Below are positions 61,070 through 64,000 of a stretch of 64,000 bases of DNA, in pieces. Made by a program: the position numbers and the translations under genes. Below the pieces are notes generated by a model. It was not told the DNA's origin, did not search any database, and worked only from the letters and a program-made list of their open reading frames with translations. Positions within the stretch are counted from its first letter, which is position 1; the number at the start of each line of letters is the position of its first letter. This stretch comes from CAZGKW01 sp964526295 (GTDB lineage: Bacteria > Planctomycetota > Phycisphaerae > FEN-1346): the NCBI GenBank assembly GCA_964526295.1, contig CAZGKW010000005.1:1-64000 (forward strand), given 5' to 3'.

Positions 61070-62850
61070 TGGCGAGGACGTGGACGATCCGGTCTCCGTC
61101 GGCCGAGGCCGGCCCGCTGGGCCGGACGCTAGGGGTGCCGCCGCTGGTGGCCCAGGTGCTGGCCGGCAGGGGCCTCACCGAGCCCGACGAGGCCCGAGCA
61201 TTCCTTTATCCCGACCTGTCCGGCCTTCATTCCCCCTCGGCCGACCCGGCCTTCGGCGTCGCAGCCGGCCGGCTTCTCGAGGCCGCCCGCGCCCGAGAGC
61301 CGATCGTCATCTACGGTGACTACGACGTGGACGGCATCACGGGCTCGGCCATCCTGTGGCACGCCCTGCGCCTCGCGGATGCCAACGTCCGCGTCTACAT
61401 CCCCCACCGCCTGGAGGAAGGCTACGGCCTGAACCTCGATGCCATCGAGCAGCTCGCCGCCGAAGGGGCCCGCGTGCTGGTGACGGTCGACTGCGGCATC
61501 ACGAGCCGGGCGGAGGTCGAGCGGGCCAACGAACTGGGCGTCGACGTCCTCGTCACCGACCACCACGAGGCCGACCCGGGCCGCCTCCCGCCGGCCTTGG
61601 CCCTGGTCGACCCGAAGCTGCCGGAGTCGCCGTACCCGTTCCGGGAGCTGTCCGGGGCGGGCGTCGCGCTGAAGCTGGCGTGGGCCATCGGTCAAGGGCT
61701 CAGCCCGACCGATCGGGTCAGCGATCCGTTCCGTCACTTCCTCGTCTCGGCGACCGGCTTGGCGGCCGTGGGGACGGTCGCCGACGTCGTGCCGCTCGTG
61801 GGCGAGAACCACGTCCTGGCGGCATTCGGCCTCGACGCCCTGGCCGGCAGTCGGAACCCGGGTGTCCGGGCCCTGCTCGACGTGACCGGCCTCGCCGGGC
61901 GGCGCCTCAACGCCGGCCACGTCGCCTTCATGATCGGCCCGCGCCTGAACGCGGCGGGCCGCGTCGGAGAGGCCGACGGGGACGCCTGCAACGCCCGAAG
62001 CGCCGTCGAGCTTCTGACCACGGCCGGTCCGGAAGCCGCCCGCACGATCGCCGAACAGCTCGACCGCCAGAACCGCGAGAGGCAGGCCATCGAGCGGAAG
62101 ATCTTCGAGGACGTCGAGCGACGCGTCGCCGACGAGGTCGACCTCGACCGCGAGGCGGCGATTGTTCTGGCCTCCGAGGCTTGGCATCGCGGCGTCATCG
62201 GCATCGTCGCGTCCAAGCTGGTCGAGAAGTACTGGCGGCCGACGATCCTCATCGCGACGGGCGACGGCGAGGGGCGCGGGTCCGGCCGGAGCATCCCCGG
62301 GCTGCACCTCTTCGAGGCCTTGTCGGGCTGCTCGACCCACCTGACGCGGTTCGGCGGCCATGCCATGGCGGCCGGGATTCGCCTGGCCGAGGCGGACGTG
62401 GACGCGTTCCGGGAAGCGTTCCTGGCGTGCGCGGCGGAACGTCTGACGGCCGACGACCTGGTGCCCCGCGTCACGGTCGACGCTGAGGCGACGCCGGCCG
62501 ACCTGTCGCTCGAGGCGGCGGAGATGCTGGAACGGATGGGGCCGTTCGGAGCGGGCAACCGCCGGCCGGTCTTCGCCGCGAGGCAGGTGCGGCTCGTGGG
62601 CCCGGCCAGAAGGATGGGCCAGCGGGGCGACCACCTCCAAGTGCACGTGACCGAGGGGGGACGGTCGCTGCGGGCGGTCGGCTGGGGCATGGGCGAGATG
62701 GCCGAGGCCCTGTCGCGGGCGGGCGCCTGCGGCATCGCGTTTACGTGCGGCATCTCGGAGTTCCGCGGGCCGCGCGAGATCGAGTTGAACCTGAAGGACG
62801 TGTGGGTGAGGGCGTACGGAGACGAGTCGGCGGCGAAGGAGTTTGCGTAG
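61069..62850 (+). CDS. recJ: Single-stranded-DNA-specific exonuclease RecJ
   Basis: 593 residues from ATG 61069. It degrades single-stranded DNA 5' to 3' in recombination and mismatch repair. DHH-family motifs are complete: YGDYDVDG (82-89), VDCGIT (near 142) and TDHHEAD with Asp 164, His 165 and His 166; GPRLNAAGRVGEAD and HRGVIGIVASKLVE follow, then the DHHA1 region with FGGHAMAAG. The C-terminal OB-fold ends as FRGPREIELNLKDVW. Length is normal. Two tandem terminators follow at 62881-62969. Confidence 0.95.
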   Translation: MARTWTIRSPSAEAGPLGRTLGVPPLVAQVLAGRGLTEPDEARAFLYPDLSGLHSPSADPAFGVAAGRLLEAARAREPIVIYGDYDVDGITGSAILWHALRLADANVRVYIPHRLEEGYGLNLDAIEQLAAEGARVLVTVDCGITSRAEVERANELGVDVLVTDHHEADPGRLPPALALVDPKLPESPYPFRELSGAGVALKLAWAIGQGLSPTDRVSDPFRHFLVSATGLAAVGTVADVVPLVGENHVLAAFGLDALAGSRNPGVRALLDVTGLAGRRLNAGHVAFMIGPRLNAAGRVGEADGDACNARSAVELLTTAGPEAARTIAEQLDRQNRERQAIERKIFEDVERRVADEVDLDREAAIVLASEAWHRGVIGIVASKLVEKYWRPTILIATGDGEGRGSGRSIPGLHLFEALSGCSTHLTRFGGHAMAAGIRLAEADVDAFREAFLACAAERLTADDLVPRVTVDAEATPADLSLEAAEMLERMGPFGAGNRRPVFAARQVRLVGPARRMGQRGDHLQVHVTEGGRSLRAVGWGMGEMAEALSRAGACGIAFTCGISEFRGPREIELNLKDVWVRAYGDESAAKEFA

Positions 62851-62880
62851 CCGCGGCGCCGGCGTGGTCGTGAGAAATGT

Positions 62881-62918
62881 GCGCGGCGGCTACGGAGACC
62901 GGCCGCGCAGAGTTTTTC
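62881..62918 (+). terminator. First terminator after recJ
   Basis: GCGCGGC (62881-62887) pairs with GCCGCGC (62902-62908), then AGAG and TTTTT. The stem is 31 bases after the recJ stop. Confidence 0.55.
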
Positions 62919-62938
62919 GGGCTTCACAGGTGTCCGTT

Positions 62939-62969
62939 GGGCTCGGGGCGAGTGCTCCGGGCCCTTTTT
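62939..62969 (+). terminator. Second terminator after recJ
   Basis: GGGCTCGG (62939-62946) pairs with CCGGGCCC (62957-62964) with one wobble, loop of ten, followed at once by TTTTT. This is the best intrinsic terminator in the window. Confidence 0.75.
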
Positions 62970-63053
62970 GTGGCCTCCGGCAGGCGGGCGCCCCACATAG
63001 GGGACCGACGGAAGAAACCTGGATTTTTTCGCCCGAGAAGCCGATTTTTCCTC

Positions 63054-63082
63054 TGGACGTTCGGTATCTGTTAGGGTATGAT
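63054..63082 (+). promoter_or_regulatory. Possible promoter of dinB
   Basis: TGGACG (63054-63059), 17-base spacer, TATGAT (63077-63082), 62 bases before the ATG. No SOS box was recognised. Between the terminators and this promoter nothing else is seen. Confidence 0.5.
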
Positions 63083-63144
63083 GCGGGGGTGACGGAGTCG
63101 CCTTCCGGCGTCGCCGAAGGGCTCGCTCGAGAGGAAGCCGTATC

Positions 63145-64000
63145 ATGCGGCCGGCCGAAAACCATCGGGCCATCCTGCTGGTCGACATCGACGCCTTCTT
63201 CGCGCAGGCCGAGCAGGTCCTCGATCCGGCCCTTCGCGGCAAGCCGGTCATCGTAGGGGGCCTGGCCACCGACCGGAGCGTCGTGGCCTCGGCCAGCTAC
63301 GAAGCCCGGGCCCACGGCGTCAAGACCGCCATGCCGATCCGCCAGGCCCGAGACCTCTGTCCCCACGCCGTGTTTCTCCGGGGCAGCTTCTACGCGTACC
63401 AGGACTTTTCGCAGCGGCTGATGAACGTCTGCCGCCGGTACACGCCGCTGGTGGAACCCGTCTCGCTGGACGAGGCGTATCTGGACGTGGTGTCCTGCCG
63501 GCGGTTTTTCGAGACGGCCGGCATCACCGACGGACGGCCCGGGTGGCCGCTCCAGGCGGCCGAGCATCTGAAACGGGCCATCCGCGACGAGACCGAGCTG
63601 GTGGTCTCGATCGGCGTGGGGTCAAACCGGCTGGTGGCCAAAATCGCCAGCGATTACGCCAAGCCGAACGGCATCGCGTACGTCCGGCCGGGCTGCGAGG
63701 GACGGTTCCTCGCCCCCCTGCCCTTGCGGGAGTTGCCGGGCGTCGGCCGCCGGACGGCCCGACAGCTCGAACAGTACAACCTCCGCCGAATCGGCGACCT
63801 GCAAGGGATTCCCGAGTCGATGCTCGTCGAGCAGTTCGGCCCGCACGGCGAGACGCTGGCCGCCCGGGCCCGCGGCCGCGATCCGACACCCGTCCACGCC
63901 GGCGCCGGCGACGCCAAGAGCATCAGCCGCGAGACCACCTTCGAGCAGGACTGGATCGACCGCGACGCCCTGAAAGCCATGCTGTATTACCTCCTGGAAC
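63145..64000 (+). CDS. dinB: DNA polymerase IV (Y-family), N-terminal part, cut by window end
   Basis: ATG 63145 follows GAGAGGAAG by seven bases; the frame is open to the window end, giving 285 residues. Y-family catalytic motifs are present: VDIDAFFA with Asp 14 and SLDEAYLD with Asp 109 and Glu 110. The finger/palm segments YEARAHGVKTAMPI and SIGVGSNRLVAKIASDYAKPNG match DinB. The thumb and little-finger domains have begun (LPGVGRRTARQLEQYN) and run off the edge. It performs error-prone translesion synthesis. With recJ and uvrA it adds to the DNA-repair content of the region. Confidence 0.95.
   Translation, partial: MRPAENHRAILLVDIDAFFAQAEQVLDPALRGKPVIVGGLATDRSVVASASYEARAHGVKTAMPIRQARDLCPHAVFLRGSFYAYQDFSQRLMNVCRRYTPLVEPVSLDEAYLDVVSCRRFFETAGITDGRPGWPLQAAEHLKRAIRDETELVVSIGVGSNRLVAKIASDYAKPNGIAYVRPGCEGRFLAPLPLRELPGVGRRTARQLEQYNLRRIGDLQGIPESMLVEQFGPHGETLAARARGRDPTPVHAGAGDAKSISRETTFEQDWIDRDALKAMLYYLLE

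Overview
The window looks like one contig of a G+C-rich (roughly two thirds G+C by eye) environmental bacterium, most likely a Planctomycetota-type or related PVC lineage. That is inferred from gene content: a large MoxR/DUF58/vWA operon, a giant alpha-2-macroglobulin with TPRs, a PQQ-type propeller carrying a methyltransferase-like and a malectin-like domain, a DUF4091 hydrolase-like protein, a sulfatase, and several FAD-dependent oxidoreductases. There is no rRNA or ribosomal-protein marker to confirm the lineage. The single 100-N run and the 55-base identity on its two sides show that this is a scaffolded draft or metagenome assembly.

Layout: (1) 1-13292, one plus-strand operon: MoxR ATPase (5' end missing), DUF58 protein, BatA-like vWA protein, a larger vWA/GATase-like membrane protein, a DUF4175-like protein with long AAGQP and GQ repeats that spans the N gap, and a secreted squalene-cyclase-fold protein. 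(2) 13351-15411: palindromic element, tRNA-Asp with its own promoter, a beta-helix protein on the minus strand, and the remnant of a Tat-exported DUF362-like gene. (3) 15476-28031: a 2679-aa alpha-2-macroglobulin, an FAD oxidoreductase with an in-frame insertion, and a secreted repeat protein. (4) 28059-34974: a promoter followed by GH65 phosphorylase, PfkB kinase, beta-helix protein and sulfatase, apparently an intracellular glycan-use operon. (5) 35003-41315, minus strand: DUF4091 protein and the PQQ/methyltransferase/malectin protein. (6) 41443-42991: folate operon with a pteridine-reductase-type SDR, folB and folK. (7) 43013-48931: FAD oxidoreductase, superoxide reductase, SixA-like phosphatase (minus); Fe-S aldo/keto reductase and enolase-superfamily protein (plus); SMP-30 lactonase (minus). 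(8) 49003-54945, minus strand: uvrA, a thioredoxin/TPR lipoprotein candidate, accA and a Ser/Thr kinase. (9) 55076-59728: tyrA, a PurS-PurS-PurL fusion and purQ. (10) 59761-64000: an MNT-HEPN chimera, a P-loop protein, recJ with two tandem terminators, and dinB cut by the window edge.

Most genes are housekeeping or typical of their lineage. The least explained signal is a family of short, usually two-hairpin, G+C-rich palindromes that lie inside reading frames of the vWA operon and at one intergenic site, with a possible relative inside the FAD oxidoreductase. Other points for a second look are the assembly gap that closes in frame, the duplicated ends of the alpha-2-macroglobulin, the MNT-HEPN chimera, the Tat/DUF362 remnant, the divergent tyrA/kinase promoters, and the PTR1-type reductase in the folate operon.
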